Shown: positions 1 to 7,803 of the stretch, in pieces
Layout: the number at the start of each line of letters is the position of its first letter
Position numbering within the stretch: position 1 is the stretch's first letter
Origin: a virus
IMG/VR virus record: IMGVR_UViG_3300034198_024196
Span: 1-26,893 of that record
Length of the DNA stretch: 26,893 nucleotides
Strand: one strand, 5' to 3'
Made by a program: the position numbers and the translations under genes
Notes under the pieces: model-generated
Seen by the model: only the letters and a program-made list of their open reading frames with translations
Told to the model about the DNA's origin: nothing
The model's database searches: none

Positions 1-108
1 ACCAGTAGCACCGGTTTGACCGTTATTACCGGTTGCACCAGTAGCACCGGTTTGACCGTTATTACCGGTTGCACCAGTAGCACCGGTTTGACCGTTATTA
101 CCGGTTGC
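1..108. repeat. Three perfect 36-bp tandem repeats in collagen gene
   Basis: Bases 1-36, 37-72 and 73-108 are identical at nucleotide level. Each unit encodes 12 residues, or four Gly-X-Y triplets. The array may continue beyond the left edge. Perfect identity, including third codon positions, suggests recent expansion or ongoing length variation of the fibre shaft. Confidence 0.95.
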
Positions 109-306
109 ACCAATTTGACCCGTGACACCTGTGGCGCCGGTGGCACCAAAACCAGTGGCTCCAGTTGGGCCAGTAGGGCCGGTGGGGCGTTCCTCAAAAG
201 CATCCGTGATATCAGCAATGCCTTGCTCAATGTGGTTCATATTCTCAGAGGAAATAGGCAGGTTAGAATTTTCTAACTGCTCCCACTCTTTAGGCGTATA
301 TGGCAT
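1..306 (-). CDS. Collagen-like tail fibre protein, N-terminal part (runs off left edge)
   Basis: The first 102 codons of a minus-strand gene that continues past base 1. It starts with ATG at 306, preceded by GGGAG, two bases after the stop of the upstream gene. Residues 1-40 form a short N-terminal domain ([10 protein letters not shown]..., with NHIEQGI at 25-31) that is paralogous to the start of the 84-residue protein at 869-1123. From about residue 41 it is Gly-X-Y collagen-like sequence ([12 protein letters not shown], then units of GATGNNGQT), with one break at G52-F53-G54. Thr, Asn and Gln fill the X and Y positions and no Lys is seen in the repeat. Phage collagen-like segments usually form trimeric fibre shafts, so I infer a receptor-binding or side fibre whose C-terminal tip lies outside the window. 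A collagen-galactosyltransferase-like enzyme is encoded at 19253-20023. Confidence 0.9.
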   Translation of the reverse strand, partial: MPYTPKEWEQLENSNLPISSENMNHIEQGIADITDAFEERPTGPTGPTGATGFGATGATGVTGQIGATGNNGQTGATGATGNNGQTGATGATGNNGQTGATG

Positions 307-308
307 CG

Positions 309-800
309 CTATTCTCCCGGGTACAAATCTGGACTTGGAAAAATAGATGCGGCTGGGTAAATAGCCGTAATGACGTTATTCAAAATCACAGTGTAAATCC
401 ATTGACCATCAACCTCGTGAAACCAAATGTAGTTATCGTCATTAGTTGAAGGATTCTCCCCATAAAATACCGGAATGCCCTCATACAATTCCAGATCAGA
501 AAGACGAGATTGGTAGTTTGCGTACATTGGGAAAGATGGACCTTGGGTGCCCTTGCCGTAAAGTACTGTAATTTCAGGGTTTTCATCAGGACCCAAGAAA
601 AAGGGGATTTTAAAATCTTCCCCGATTTGAACCAAAGAATTGCTAATGGGAAAACCGTCAGTAGTTGTAATGTCTGCCGGAATGGTGCAAGCAGAATCGG
701 CAAAAACCGTAATGCTATGACGGTTTGGGGCTAAGACTGCGGCGCCCGGTTCGGTATAGATCAAGGCTGTTTGGTCTGCTGGAAAAAGCAAGCGAGCCAT
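309..800 (-). CDS. Putative minor tail or fibre-associated protein (163 aa)
   Basis: A 163-residue protein starting with ATG at 800, 4 bases after a strong AAGGAGG. I do not recognise a named family. Its composition is rich in beta-formers, Pro, Asn and Tyr, with no membrane segment or signal peptide, as in small phage tail or fibre proteins. It lies between the 84-residue tail protein and the collagen-like fibre, whose start codon follows its stop by two bases, so the two are probably co-translated. A copy of the recurring leader element (831-867) lies about 30 bases upstream of its start. The tail or fibre role is inferred from context only. Confidence 0.75.
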   Translation of the reverse strand: MARLLFPADQTALIYTEPGAAVLAPNRHSITVFADSACTIPADITTTDGFPISNSLVQIGEDFKIPFFLGPDENPEITVLYGKGTQGPSFPMYANYQSRLSDLELYEGIPVFYGENPSTNDDNYIWFHEVDGQWIYTVILNNVITAIYPAASIFPSPDLYPGE

Positions 801-830
801 TCATCCTCCTTGACCAATAAGGGTATACTT

Positions 831-867
831 CTACCCTTTCAGGGGCCTAGGTAAGGGTTGCGACAGG
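831..867 (-). promoter_or_regulatory. Bipartite leader element, copy 1
   Basis: Read on the minus strand: CCTGTC, 25 bases, then GGGTAGAAG. Internal CCCTT and AAGGG can pair. It lies between the stop of the 84-residue gene and the start at 800. It shares both boxes and near-identical spacing with the copies at 2766, 7701, 8098, 11918 and 18612. Confidence 0.7.
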
Positions 868-868
868 A

Positions 869-1123
869 TTAAGGAGAACCCTCAAGGTCGTTACCTTCCG
901 CATCTCGCCAAGTGGCTCCGTCAGACCAAATGGGGATAGAAAGATCTGTGTCATAGTATTGAAAACCCGGACCTACTTCTGCCGGATCAGGGCGATCAAC
1001 TGTGTATCCATAAGCAAGTACTGACGCGGCTTCAATACCGTCTTCCATATGATTTAGACGAGCGGCGACAATTGGAGTGTTTCCTGCACGCAAATCTACC
1101 CAAGTTTGTTTTTCGTAAGCCAC
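869..1123 (-). CDS. Small tail protein with fibre-type N-terminal domain (84 aa)
   Basis: An 84-residue protein with a GTG start at 1123, preceded by AAGGAGAT. The N-terminus (MAYEKQTWVDLRAGNTPI..., LNHMEDGI at 23-30) matches the N-terminal domain of the collagen-like fibre at 1-306, with shared Tyr, Trp, Leu, Asn-x-Pro-Ile, Asn-His and Glu-x-Gly-Ile. The C-terminal part (GFQYYDTDLSIPIWSDG, then WRDA) is a motif often seen in phage tail and fibre proteins ("YFDT..G.PIWSDG..W"). It is short for a complete fibre and has no collagen repeats, so it may be an adaptor, or a fibre reduced to attachment domain plus motif. Gene spacing of 9 bases to the upstream gene suggests co-transcription. Confidence 0.85.
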   Translation of the reverse strand: MAYEKQTWVDLRAGNTPIVAARLNHMEDGIEAASVLAYGYTVDRPDPAEVGPGFQYYDTDLSIPIWSDGATWRDAEGNDLEGSP

Positions 1124-1132
1124 AATATCTCC

Positions 1133-2023
1133 TTAGTACCAACGGGCCCAATAGCGAGGACGAGCCGCGACAGAACCAACAATACGAGTAGGTCCATAAC
1201 GACCGTAAACACCACCACTTGCCAAAACGCGAGGGCGACCCAAACCAATGTGTGCAATTTTGAACACAGACAATTGGTTCTGGAACATTTCTTCTTCGTT
1301 CTGCATAACTGACTGCCAGCGATCCATGTAGTCACGACGGTCAAGGCGAGTGATCTGTCCACCAACAAACATTGGTTGCTCAACATAAGAACGAATCAGG
1401 TGTTTCAAAGTTTCGATGTAAAGCGCAGTTTCGAGCAATGGACCCCATTGGTCTAAAGGAAAAAGTTTTCCACCCTGATCCAGCGAGTAAGTCATGTATG
1501 GCTGAGCCATTGTGTTCAAACGACCTAACGCAATTTTAAGTAATTGCGAAAGTCGAGCGCGACCAAAATATGTTTGAAAATAGGTCATCAAATTGGGGCC
1601 AGACTCAGGTGAGTCATAGGTGTCAGCGAAACGAATCCAAACACTATCTACAACGGCCTTCATCCCGGGAACAAGCATGTCGTATTCTGGGGCTACCGCA
1701 CCAACTTCAATATACGTTTCAGTGTATTGAGCAATTGAGTCAATAGCAAAAGACCATCCAACGGTGTAATAACCGGGCTGAGAAGTTTGAGAACTGTTTA
1801 GTGTGTGATTGTAAAGCCCCGTACTTTCACGAACTGCAGGTACTTCGTTTGCTACAATGTCGTCTGTAGATTCATTCCGAATGGTTACGTTTACAGAACT
1901 ACCATCTGGATCAGCAAGCACTCCTGCTTTATGGACGCCCAAAACCAAAATATCTTGAGAAAATTGGCTAACGTATTGACGGTCCCGACCCGAATACGGT
2001 GTGTCCTCTAAAGATACGGGCAT
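1133..2023 (-). CDS. Structural protein with Ig-like N-terminal domain (296 aa)
   Basis: A 296-residue protein starting with ATG at 2023 behind AGGGGTAAAG, 8 bases after the previous stop. Residues of about 25-105 look like an Ig-like or bacterial beta-sandwich domain (DPDGSSVNV, STGLYN, PGYYTVGWSF). The remainder is mainly helical and ends in an Arg/Gly/Tyr-rich tail. I recognise this architecture as recurring in virion gene clusters of large actinobacteriophages, but I cannot name a proven function. A tail, baseplate or neck component is most likely given the neighbours on both sides. No transmembrane segments are visible. Confidence 0.8.
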   Translation of the reverse strand: MPVSLEDTPYSGRDRQYVSQFSQDILVLGVHKAGVLADPDGSSVNVTIRNESTDDIVANEVPAVRESTGLYNHTLNSSQTSQPGYYTVGWSFAIDSIAQYTETYIEVGAVAPEYDMLVPGMKAVVDSVWIRFADTYDSPESGPNLMTYFQTYFGRARLSQLLKIALGRLNTMAQPYMTYSLDQGGKLFPLDQWGPLLETALYIETLKHLIRSYVEQPMFVGGQITRLDRRDYMDRWQSVMQNEEEMFQNQLSVFKIAHIGLGRPRVLASGGVYGRYGPTRIVGSVAARPRYWARWY

Positions 2024-2031
2024 CTTTACCC

Positions 2032-2745
2032 CTACCTAATCGGAGTAACAGTGATTCGTTGAGCCGTTGTAGCGCCATCCCAATTTAGACCGCTCTTATA
2101 ACCAGCACAATAAAAAGTGTGCCCCTTGGGGCTAGCCATTGTGGCTCCGGCACCAGCCAAGAATATTTCCGAACCGGAAAGCGAAACTGTTGCACCGGAC
2201 GTACCGGTGTGTTCGATCTGGCTTATCTGTAACCTACCCTGAAGTGCAGAAAGAGTTCCTGTGTCAATTGTATTACCTGTTCTGTAAGCCCAACCAAAAC
2301 AACCAACGTCGTCTTGTTGACCCGCGGCGGCAGATTGCGTAACCGCTACTTGCCAACTGATAAGACAATATATTGGTCGGGTAAATGTTTTAAAAACATG
2401 TGTACCTGAATCAAGAATGGTTGGAGCGGCTGAAGTGGATGTATTTGAAATAGTTATATTTGCATCGGAATAGTCAGTTTGTGGGGTTGGCATAGCCCCA
2501 TCGGCGATCAAAGAATAGTTACTAGAGCCGATGTACTCATACAGGCGCTTGGTGTCGGTCTCAAAAATGAGACGGCCAATTTGATCGGTATCCCAATCTG
2601 GGTAGGCTGGACGAGTTGAACTGGTGCAAACATGCACACCAGGAGCAGCATCCAATTTGCTCCAGTTTTGGTTAAACGGAGTTTCAGAAAACGGGTCGCC
2701 GCCATCGAAGGTATTCAAATCTAGGCGCGTAGTGTTTCCAGCCAT
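2032..2745 (-). CDS. Putative minor tail or fibre protein (237 aa)
   Basis: A 237-residue protein starting with ATG at 2745, behind GGAAAGG. The N-terminus (MAGNTTRLDLNTFDGGDPF, then NQNWSKLD) and the following RPAYP...GRLIFETDT...YEYIG stretch resemble attachment regions of phage tail fibres. Residues 90-237 are Ser/Thr/Gly-rich with beta character (GTSGATVSLSGSEIFLAG), typical of a head or tip domain. Immediately upstream is a copy of the leader element (2766-2801) that overlaps the end of the WhiB gene. The receptor-binding or fibre role is inferred from composition and context. Confidence 0.8.
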   Translation of the reverse strand: MAGNTTRLDLNTFDGGDPFSETPFNQNWSKLDAAPGVHVCTSSTRPAYPDWDTDQIGRLIFETDTKRLYEYIGSSNYSLIADGAMPTPQTDYSDANITISNTSTSAAPTILDSGTHVFKTFTRPIYCLISWQVAVTQSAAAGQQDDVGCFGWAYRTGNTIDTGTLSALQGRLQISQIEHTGTSGATVSLSGSEIFLAGAGATMASPKGHTFYCAGYKSGLNWDGATTAQRITVTPIR

Positions 2746-2765
2746 GCCAATCCTTTCCTAATCCT

Positions 2766-2801
2766 CTACCCTTTCAAGGGGTTCAAGGGGTTACCGACAG
2801 G
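2766..2801 (-). promoter_or_regulatory. Bipartite leader element, copy 2
   Basis: Minus strand: CCTGTC, 24 bases, GGGTAGAGG. The CCTGTC box lies inside the last codons of the WhiB gene, and the GGGTA box ends about 20 bases before the start codon at 2745. CCCTTGAAAGGG can form a small hairpin directly before TAGA. Confidence 0.7.
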
Positions 2802-3055
2802 GAGATTCCTGCGTGCCGTCTATCATCTTCGCTCATGCCGCCCCAGACGCCATACGGCTCTTTATGTTTGACCACAAAATCTAGGCAATTGCTAATTACT
2901 GAACAAGATTTACAAACTTTTTTGGCTTTTCGGTCTCGCAATTCTTTTTCAACGCCCCGTTCGCCCTCTGGGTGGAAAAATAGGTCCGCAAATTTATCAT
3001 CTTTACATGCGGCTTTTTCCATCCAGAGTTCAGAATTCACAATTTGATCTCCCAT
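2783..3055 (-). CDS. whiB: WhiB-family iron-sulfur transcription factor
   Basis: A 90-residue WhiB-like protein. Cys17, Cys48, Cys51 and Cys57 form the C...C-x2-C-x5-C pattern that ligates a [4Fe-4S] cluster in this family, and GVWGGM at 69-74 is the family's beta-turn signature. The basic C-terminal stretch expected for DNA contact is short (DDRRHAG). Starts with ATG at 3055 behind GGAG. WhiB proteins are confined to Actinobacteria and their phages; they bind sigma-A region 4 and alter promoter choice, and phage versions can interfere with host WhiB functions. Unusually, it sits among tail genes, between the 645-residue fibronectin protein and a fibre gene. A TAAGAT in the 56-base upstream gap might be a -10 box, but I see no good -35. 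The downstream leader element overlaps its 3' end. Confidence 0.95.
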   Translation of the reverse strand: MGDQIVNSELWMEKAACKDDKFADLFFHPEGERGVEKELRDRKAKKVCKSCSVISNCLDFVVKHKEPYGVWGGMSEDDRRHAGISLSVTP

Positions 3056-3111
3056 ATTTATTCTCCAATAATTACAGGTTTATCTTAACGTGTTCTAAAT
3101 CACAAACTGAA

Positions 3112-5049
3112 CTAGGGTGCAGTTGGGGTTACTGGGTCCGAAGGCTCAGATAGGGCGCCTTCACCAAGAGCATTTACCGCAGAAATCCTGAAAGTGTACG
3201 TTGTGTCATTGGTCAAACCTGTAACAAGGTACCCTGCGGAAATATCTTCCCCTAAACCGGTAATAATGGTATCAACAAGTACGTCATCTATGTACACATA
3301 CAAGATGTGATCAAGAATTGTTGATCCGCCATCAAACCCAGCAGACCAACCAAGTTCAACTTGTTCATCTCCAACACCCGACAATGCAGGGTTCAAACCT
3401 TCAGAAGCCGAAGGCACAGAGTCCTCAAAAGTCACAATAAACGGGGCAGGAGTTGGGCTAAAAATGTCATAATCATGGAAGTGCCAAACGAAAAATGTGT
3501 ATTCTTTACCCTCGGTCAGACCATCAAAAGAATGGAATGTGTCTGAGCCGTAAGAGCCTTCTTCAAAAAGTGCACCATTTTCCAAAACCGTAATGTAATA
3601 ATATTCAGGTGGAGAAGCAGTATATTCTGACTCATCCCAAACAAGAGTGTATTCATCAGTGTTGGTACGCGAACCTCGAATGTTTCGTACAACGCTGGGT
3701 GAACCCGTGTATTGCTTCAACGTGCCATCAACATTCCAGATACCATCAATTTTATCGCGGAGTTCAATGCCCTGCATACCGAATCCGGTTTCATCAGAGT
3801 TGAATGGCGTTACTTCGCCAGACCAGTCGCTGGGCTCACTGAAACCATTGACATTACGGGCAACAATTCGGGCCCGAACGGGAAGACTTGATTGGCATTG
3901 GATCAAAGTACCATAGTAATGGTTATCAAATGAACCATAGCGTCCAGCACGGTGGGTTGTGCCATCGCTCAAGTAGATTTCGTAATCCAATGTTGGTGCG
4001 CCAGAAATGTCTTCCTGGGGATACCAATATGCAAAAACACCACGGCTGGTTGGGTAAATGTAAATATTATCGACTTCGTTTGGCACTTGAATATTTGTCA
4101 GTGTTGTAGCGCCAATGGAGTAACTATCTGCAGTCACAGATGAGTTGACCGTTTTACGCAAATCTACACCAGTGGTAAATCCACCCAGAGTGTAAGTTGA
4201 GTCAAACAGTTCAACGCCTGGACCAAATTGATCCGGCTCACGGTAATTTGGGTTTACCGAAGGAACACCCAAGGCTTGGTTTTGTTCAGAAGTGTTTTTG
4301 GTTCCCGATTCATCAATGGTCGGCAAAATTTCACCTGTGCCACCAGGAGCGCCTGCGGTGTCGCTGGTCAAAGGCTCACGGTTAAGCGAGTCAGGAACAT
4401 CGCCAATGTAGGTAAAACCTTCAGCGCTTACGCCAAAGATCTCAAAGTTTTCGTTGTCAACAACATTGCTACCCGGTGCACGGTAATCAATGTCAACGCC
4501 TGGATCTTCGGTGTTGAAAAGCGGAGGAACACTGCTATCAAAAGTGGTACCGCTGGTTACAGCAACATTGACTTGAACATCGCCATCTTGACCCTGAACA
4601 TAAGTTGAATCAAAAAGGGTGCCATCAATGGTGTGAGGAGCAGGAGCCGCACCCGAACCCGTGGTGTATGGGTAGCGAAGGACGTATTCGCCCGCGTCCG
4701 CATCATCGTAGCCACCGACGCGAATGTAGTAAACAGTTCCGGGAATTGGATCGTAAATAATTTTAGATGAATTGTTCGGACCGCCGTCGTCATCGCTGTC
4801 AATTTCAGTCAAATCATCAATGGCCGTGCCAGTGTAAATCCACAAGTAGGTGTCAAAACTTGAGCCAAAAGTGTCAATGATTGCGTCGCCAACAAAATTG
4901 TCCGGAGTAATCCAGATGTGCCAAGCCGTAGCCCAACCGCCATAATTTTCAGCATCCGGTTCATCAACTTCAGTAGTGTAGCCAATGTTGTTACCAACAA
5001 AAGTCGTACCGGCCAGAACTGTTGCATTGGCAAAATTATCGTTTGACAT
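3112..5049 (-). CDS. Tail protein with PPC-like domain and three fibronectin III domains (645 aa)
   Basis: Starts with ATG at 5049 behind AGGAAG. Residues 1-130 (NDNFANAT at 3-10, SSFDTYLWIYTG at 63-74, YYIRVGGY) resemble the beta-sandwich seen C-terminal to secreted bacterial proteases (PPC-like). Residues 190-275 are a linker that is paralogous to the N-terminus of the 526-residue neighbour (NENFEIFGVS here, NENFPIFGVS there, both followed by LNREP and YREP). Three fibronectin type III domains follow at about 321-416, 450-545 and 551-645; the last has the typical LTNDTTYTFRISAVNALGEG pattern. Such domains are common on tail tubes, tail tips and fibres, where they may contact cell-surface carbohydrate. 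No signal peptide is seen. Likely a surface-exposed tail protein; the adsorption role is inferred. Confidence 0.85.
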   Translation of the reverse strand: MSNDNFANATVLAGTTFVGNNIGYTTEVDEPDAENYGGWATAWHIWITPDNFVGDAIIDTFGSSFDTYLWIYTGTAIDDLTEIDSDDDGGPNNSSKIIYDPIPGTVYYIRVGGYDDADAGEYVLRYPYTTGSGAAPAPHTIDGTLFDSTYVQGQDGDVQVNVAVTSGTTFDSSVPPLFNTEDPGVDIDYRAPGSNVVDNENFEIFGVSAEGFTYIGDVPDSLNREPLTSDTAGAPGGTGEILPTIDESGTKNTSEQNQALGVPSVNPNYREPDQFGPGVELFDSTYTLGGFTTGVDLRKTVNSSVTADSYSIGATTLTNIQVPNEVDNIYIYPTSRGVFAYWYPQEDISGAPTLDYEIYLSDGTTHRAGRYGSFDNHYYGTLIQCQSSLPVRARIVARNVNGFSEPSDWSGEVTPFNSDETGFGMQGIELRDKIDGIWNVDGTLKQYTGSPSVVRNIRGSRTNTDEYTLVWDESEYTASPPEYYYITVLENGALFEEGSYGSDTFHSFDGLTEGKEYTFFVWHFHDYDIFSPTPAPFIVTFEDSVPSASEGLNPALSGVGDEQVELGWSAGFDGGSTILDHILYVYIDDVLVDTIITGLGEDISAGYLVTGLTNDTTYTFRISAVNALGEGALSEPSDPVTPTAP

Positions 5050-5076
5050 TTCGCTACTTCCTACTTGTAGTGGTTA

Positions 5077-6657
5077 TCAGTCTTGAGCAATGATCGCGGC
5101 AGATGGCTCAGATTGAGCGCTGGTGCCTTCAGCATTTACTGCGGCAACCTTGAAAGTGTAAGAAGCAGCCGCAGTCAGGCCCGTCAAAGTTAGCAATTGA
5201 TCATCATTACCGGTTGACTGAGTTGCCTCAGCCGTTACACCATTAAGGTAAGGAGTTACAATGTAGTCGGTAATTGCGGATCCACCTGTTTGATCCAAGT
5301 CCCAAGTAAGGTCAACCTCACCGACACCGCTACCCGTAGATCCAGCGACATCAATTGGCGCCTTGGGAGCAGCATCTTCAAGCAAGTAGAAAACAATCTC
5401 GTTAGAAACCGGCGAATCTAGACCATCCTCGTTGATGGCAAAAACAAGTGCGCTGTAAGTGCAGTTAATGTCAAAACCATAGTTCATGTGCTTGTAGGTA
5501 CTTGAAGTGCTCCAAGTGTCCCACCAACCTTCAGTCTCATTAACTAAAAATACAACGTAGAAATCTAGAGGCGAACCGCCCGAATATGTGGGCGCAGTCC
5601 ATGCTAGGTCAATTTCGCCATTACCAAGATAGGTAGTAGCGAGGCTCGTCGGAGCCGATGGAGCACCAGTTCCAGAAAGCAGGTTTCCGTAAGGGTCAAC
5701 GATACCGGCCCGCTCATTCTCATCAGTGTATCCACCGGGCTTGTTTGAATCGTTCTCGTCTGGGTTCCAACCCTGAGCGGTGCTGGACCAAGAAGAAGGC
5801 TCACTTGTACCGTTGTCGTTAATTGCATAAACGCGAACCCGAACGTCCACATTGGGGAGTGCATCTAGGAATTTGCCAAAGAAAAATTCGTTGCGGCTGG
5901 CGCGGTAAGTACCACTAACAACACTTGGGTAGTTGCCATCAAAAACTTCAGAAAGTTCAATGATGTATCCACGGATTGGGGCATTTTCCGGATCGGGTGA
6001 TGGGGTCCAGAAAGCGCGAACTCCACGAGATGCGTAGTTAAGCCAAGCACAATCAGGTGCATCCGGAACATTATCGTTTAGAACGGGAACTGCACCGTAG
6101 CCAGTTCCGATCTGCGAAGTCTCAACAGTTTCACTGTAATTGTAAGTGGTAGGAATTGGAGCAATGCCCGAACTTGCAATCGAGTCAGAGCGAGTGGTGT
6201 CTTTGATTGTTACCGGAGCGCCAATAAAAGGTTCACGGTAAACATTGTATGTCGGCTCAACACCCAAGGGCTGATCCACATTAGTCGTGGGGATCGTTTC
6301 TGAGATGTCGGTGTTAACGGGTGTCGTTGGGAAGAAATCGTTATTCACACCAGCGCTTGTAGTATCACTGGTTACATCTGCGGTGCCCTGCTCGTCGCCA
6401 TTGTAATCGGTGTAACGACCAAAAACGGGCTGTTGATCAAGAGTGGGGTGAGGATCAGTACCAGCGCCACCACCGAAGATCGTGGTATCTGCGTTGCTTA
6501 CTTCTGCAGATACATCACCTTCACCGGCAGTTCCATCAATGCCGCTGGCGTTTTCGGTGTCGGTAGTTACAGGCTCCCGATTAAGCGGATAACCTTCTCC
6601 GTCAACACTTACACCAAAAATTGGGAAATTTTCATTCTCAATAACATTGCTTGGCAT
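5077..6657 (-). CDS. Tail protein with three fibronectin III domains (526 aa)
   Basis: Starts with ATG at 6657 behind AAGGAAAAGG. Residues 1-190 are an acidic, Thr/Asp/Asn-rich low-complexity region whose first 30 residues are paralogous to the internal linker of the 645-residue protein. Fibronectin III domains lie at about 197-296, 332-425 and 430-524; the last ends in LTAAASYTFKVAAVNAEGTS. The gene is 27 bases upstream of the 645-residue gene, so both are probably made from one transcript. The pair looks like a duplication in which one copy gained a PPC-like domain at its N-terminus. Probably a virion surface or tail protein; the exact location on the particle is unknown. Confidence 0.85.
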   Translation of the reverse strand: MPSNVIENENFPIFGVSVDGEGYPLNREPVTTDTENASGIDGTAGEGDVSAEVSNADTTIFGGGAGTDPHPTLDQQPVFGRYTDYNGDEQGTADVTSDTTSAGVNNDFFPTTPVNTDISETIPTTNVDQPLGVEPTYNVYREPFIGAPVTIKDTTRSDSIASSGIAPIPTTYNYSETVETSQIGTGYGAVPVLNDNVPDAPDCAWLNYASRGVRAFWTPSPDPENAPIRGYIIELSEVFDGNYPSVVSGTYRASRNEFFFGKFLDALPNVDVRVRVYAINDNGTSEPSSWSSTAQGWNPDENDSNKPGGYTDENERAGIVDPYGNLLSGTGAPSAPTSLATTYLGNGEIDLAWTAPTYSGGSPLDFYVVFLVNETEGWWDTWSTSSTYKHMNYGFDINCTYSALVFAINEDGLDSPVSNEIVFYLLEDAAPKAPIDVAGSTGSGVGEVDLTWDLDQTGGSAITDYIVTPYLNGVTAEATQSTGNDDQLLTLTGLTAAASYTFKVAAVNAEGTSAQSEPSAAIIAQD

Positions 6658-6687
6658 GGGCCTCTACCTTTTCCTTTGGGTTGCTGG

Positions 6688-7305
6688 TTATTCGGTGACG
6701 GCTGAATCTTCAGTTACCACGGGGGCAACCTTTTCAACAACCTTCTTCTTACGAGTTGAACGCTTCTTCGCAATGGGGGGCATTGCAGACATGTCACCTT
6801 CGCCTGCAGTTGTTGCCTCCTCCGTCGGAGCCTCGACGGCATCCACCGTAGCATCGGTAGGCACATCAGTTACCTCTTCAACTACGGTTTCTGCCACCGG
6901 GGTTTCGGCAACAACTACAGGTTCGGGAATATCAACCGAGACATCAGCAACGACTGCTTCAGCAACCGGTGCTCCACCGAAAGAACGCTTGGTAAGTGTA
7001 TTTCGACTTTTATCAGCCTTCAGGTCGGCAAGGGAAATCCCGTACTGAGCCTCAAGGATGTGCAGGATGTCTCCACCTGCGAGATTGGCAGAATGACCGA
7101 TAACGGCATCCTTCAACTGTTGTGCTTTATTCTCAGCGACTTGCTCTTGCAATTTAGCCTCCTCAGCCAGGATTTCTTCACGAGTTTTTGGTTTAGTTTC
7201 AAAAATTTCGTGAACAAACGCGATGTTATCTGTGGTACCCGACTGAACACCAGTGGTATCAATGGTGCCAGAAATATCTGTGAGGTTTCGCTGAGTTTTA
7301 GCCAT
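6688..7305 (-). CDS. Coiled-coil protein with low-complexity tail, structural context (205 aa)
   Basis: Unrecognised 205-residue protein. Its ATG at 7305 overlaps the previous stop as TAATG, so translation is probably coupled. Residues 38-70 are strongly helical and charged (KTREEILAEEAKLQEQVAEN), likely a coiled coil. Residues 110-185 are Val/Ala/Glu/Thr low complexity, and the end has a basic patch (KKRSTRKKK) followed by an acidic tail. This layout suits a chaperone, scaffold-like or assembly protein between head and tail genes, but there is no direct evidence. No frameshift-type tail assembly chaperone pair is obvious. A half copy of the leader motif (AAAAGGGTGAGG), without the CCTGTC box, lies just upstream in the preceding gene. 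Confidence 0.75.
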   Translation of the reverse strand: MAKTQRNLTDISGTIDTTGVQSGTTDNIAFVHEIFETKPKTREEILAEEAKLQEQVAENKAQQLKDAVIGHSANLAGGDILHILEAQYGISLADLKADKSRNTLTKRSFGGAPVAEAVVADVSVDIPEPVVVAETPVAETVVEEVTDVPTDATVDAVEAPTEEATTAGEGDMSAMPPIAKKRSTRKKKVVEKVAPVVTEDSAVTE

Positions 7306-7667
7306 TACAGTACGCCCTCACCCTTTTCGTCGGGGAAAGTAGCGGTAAAAATTGGTTCTTCAGTTTTCTCATCAATTACGGAAGTTTCTGCAGAGTTATT
7401 TGAGTCACTGCGAGCCTTCCAGGAGTCAACTTGTTTCTTCAGTGCCTCAACAATGGCAGGATCATTGGCGTCGTCTTCAACGACGAGAATTCCGCGCTGA
7501 ACTGCACGCAGGAATTGCGGGGTGTTTACAATCTCATCGGGGGCTGGTTGAACATCGTTTCCCTGGGGGTCATTTGCGGCTTGCCACTCAACATAGTGAG
7601 TGCCCTTGGGGTCTGACGATAGGACAAAAAGGCCCGGAAGTGTGTTCCTGACCATCGTTACAGGCAT
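7305..7667 (-). CDS. Conserved phage structural-type protein (120 aa)
   Basis: I place the start at ATG 7667, 6 bases after AAAGGAG, rather than at the in-frame upstream codon at 7718, which would cut into the leader element. The 120-residue product begins MPVTMVRNTLPGLFVLS and contains GNDVQPAPDEIV and RGILVVEDD. I recognise this general pattern from small proteins encoded downstream of capsid genes in actinobacteriophages, but not a function; a head-tail completion or decoration role is possible. The C-terminal 40 residues are acidic and Ser/Thr-rich and probably disordered. It is translationally coupled to the 205-residue gene downstream. Confidence 0.8.
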   Translation of the reverse strand: MPVTMVRNTLPGLFVLSSDPKGTHYVEWQAANDPQGNDVQPAPDEIVNTPQFLRAVQRGILVVEDDANDPAIVEALKKQVDSWKARSDSNNSAETSVIDEKTEEPIFTATFPDEKGEGVL

Positions 7668-7700
7668 GATGTGCTCCTTTGCACTAGATGTAGATGCCTT

Positions 7701-7736
7701 ACACCCTTTCGTGGTCACTAGAGGGGGTCAGACAGG
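7701..7736 (-). promoter_or_regulatory. Bipartite leader element, copy 3
   Basis: Minus strand: CCTGTC, 24 bases, GGGTGTAAGG. It lies about 34 bases upstream of the start codon at 7667. Internal CCCCT can pair with AGGGT. It shares GAAA before the GGGT box with copies 1 and 2. Confidence 0.65.
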
Positions 7737-7779
7737 AAGTGAAAGGTTCACAAGAAGGCTGTAATTAAACGGTTTAAAG

Positions 7780-7803
7780 AACCGGGCTTACAAGCCTTCG
7801 GTT
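7780..7803 (-). terminator. Candidate terminator after 92-aa gene
   Basis: On the minus strand, AACCG and CGGTT flank a GGCT/AGCC inner stem with a TGTA loop, followed by a short CTTT. The hairpin begins at the stop codon of the 92-residue gene. The U-tract is weak, so termination may be partial. Confidence 0.45.

Noticed and set aside
1-120. CRISPR-like array from regular 36-bp repeats
   Set aside because: The units are directly adjacent with no spacers and encode collagen-like Gly-X-Y triplets in frame.
3056-3111. Promoter for the WhiB gene
   Set aside because: A TAAGAT is present but no acceptable -35 lies 16-18 bases upstream, so I did not list it as a feature.
6688-7667. Programmed frameshift between the 120- and 205-residue genes, as in tail assembly chaperones
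   Set aside because: The genes overlap by a simple TAATG stop-start, and I saw no slippery heptamer near the junction.
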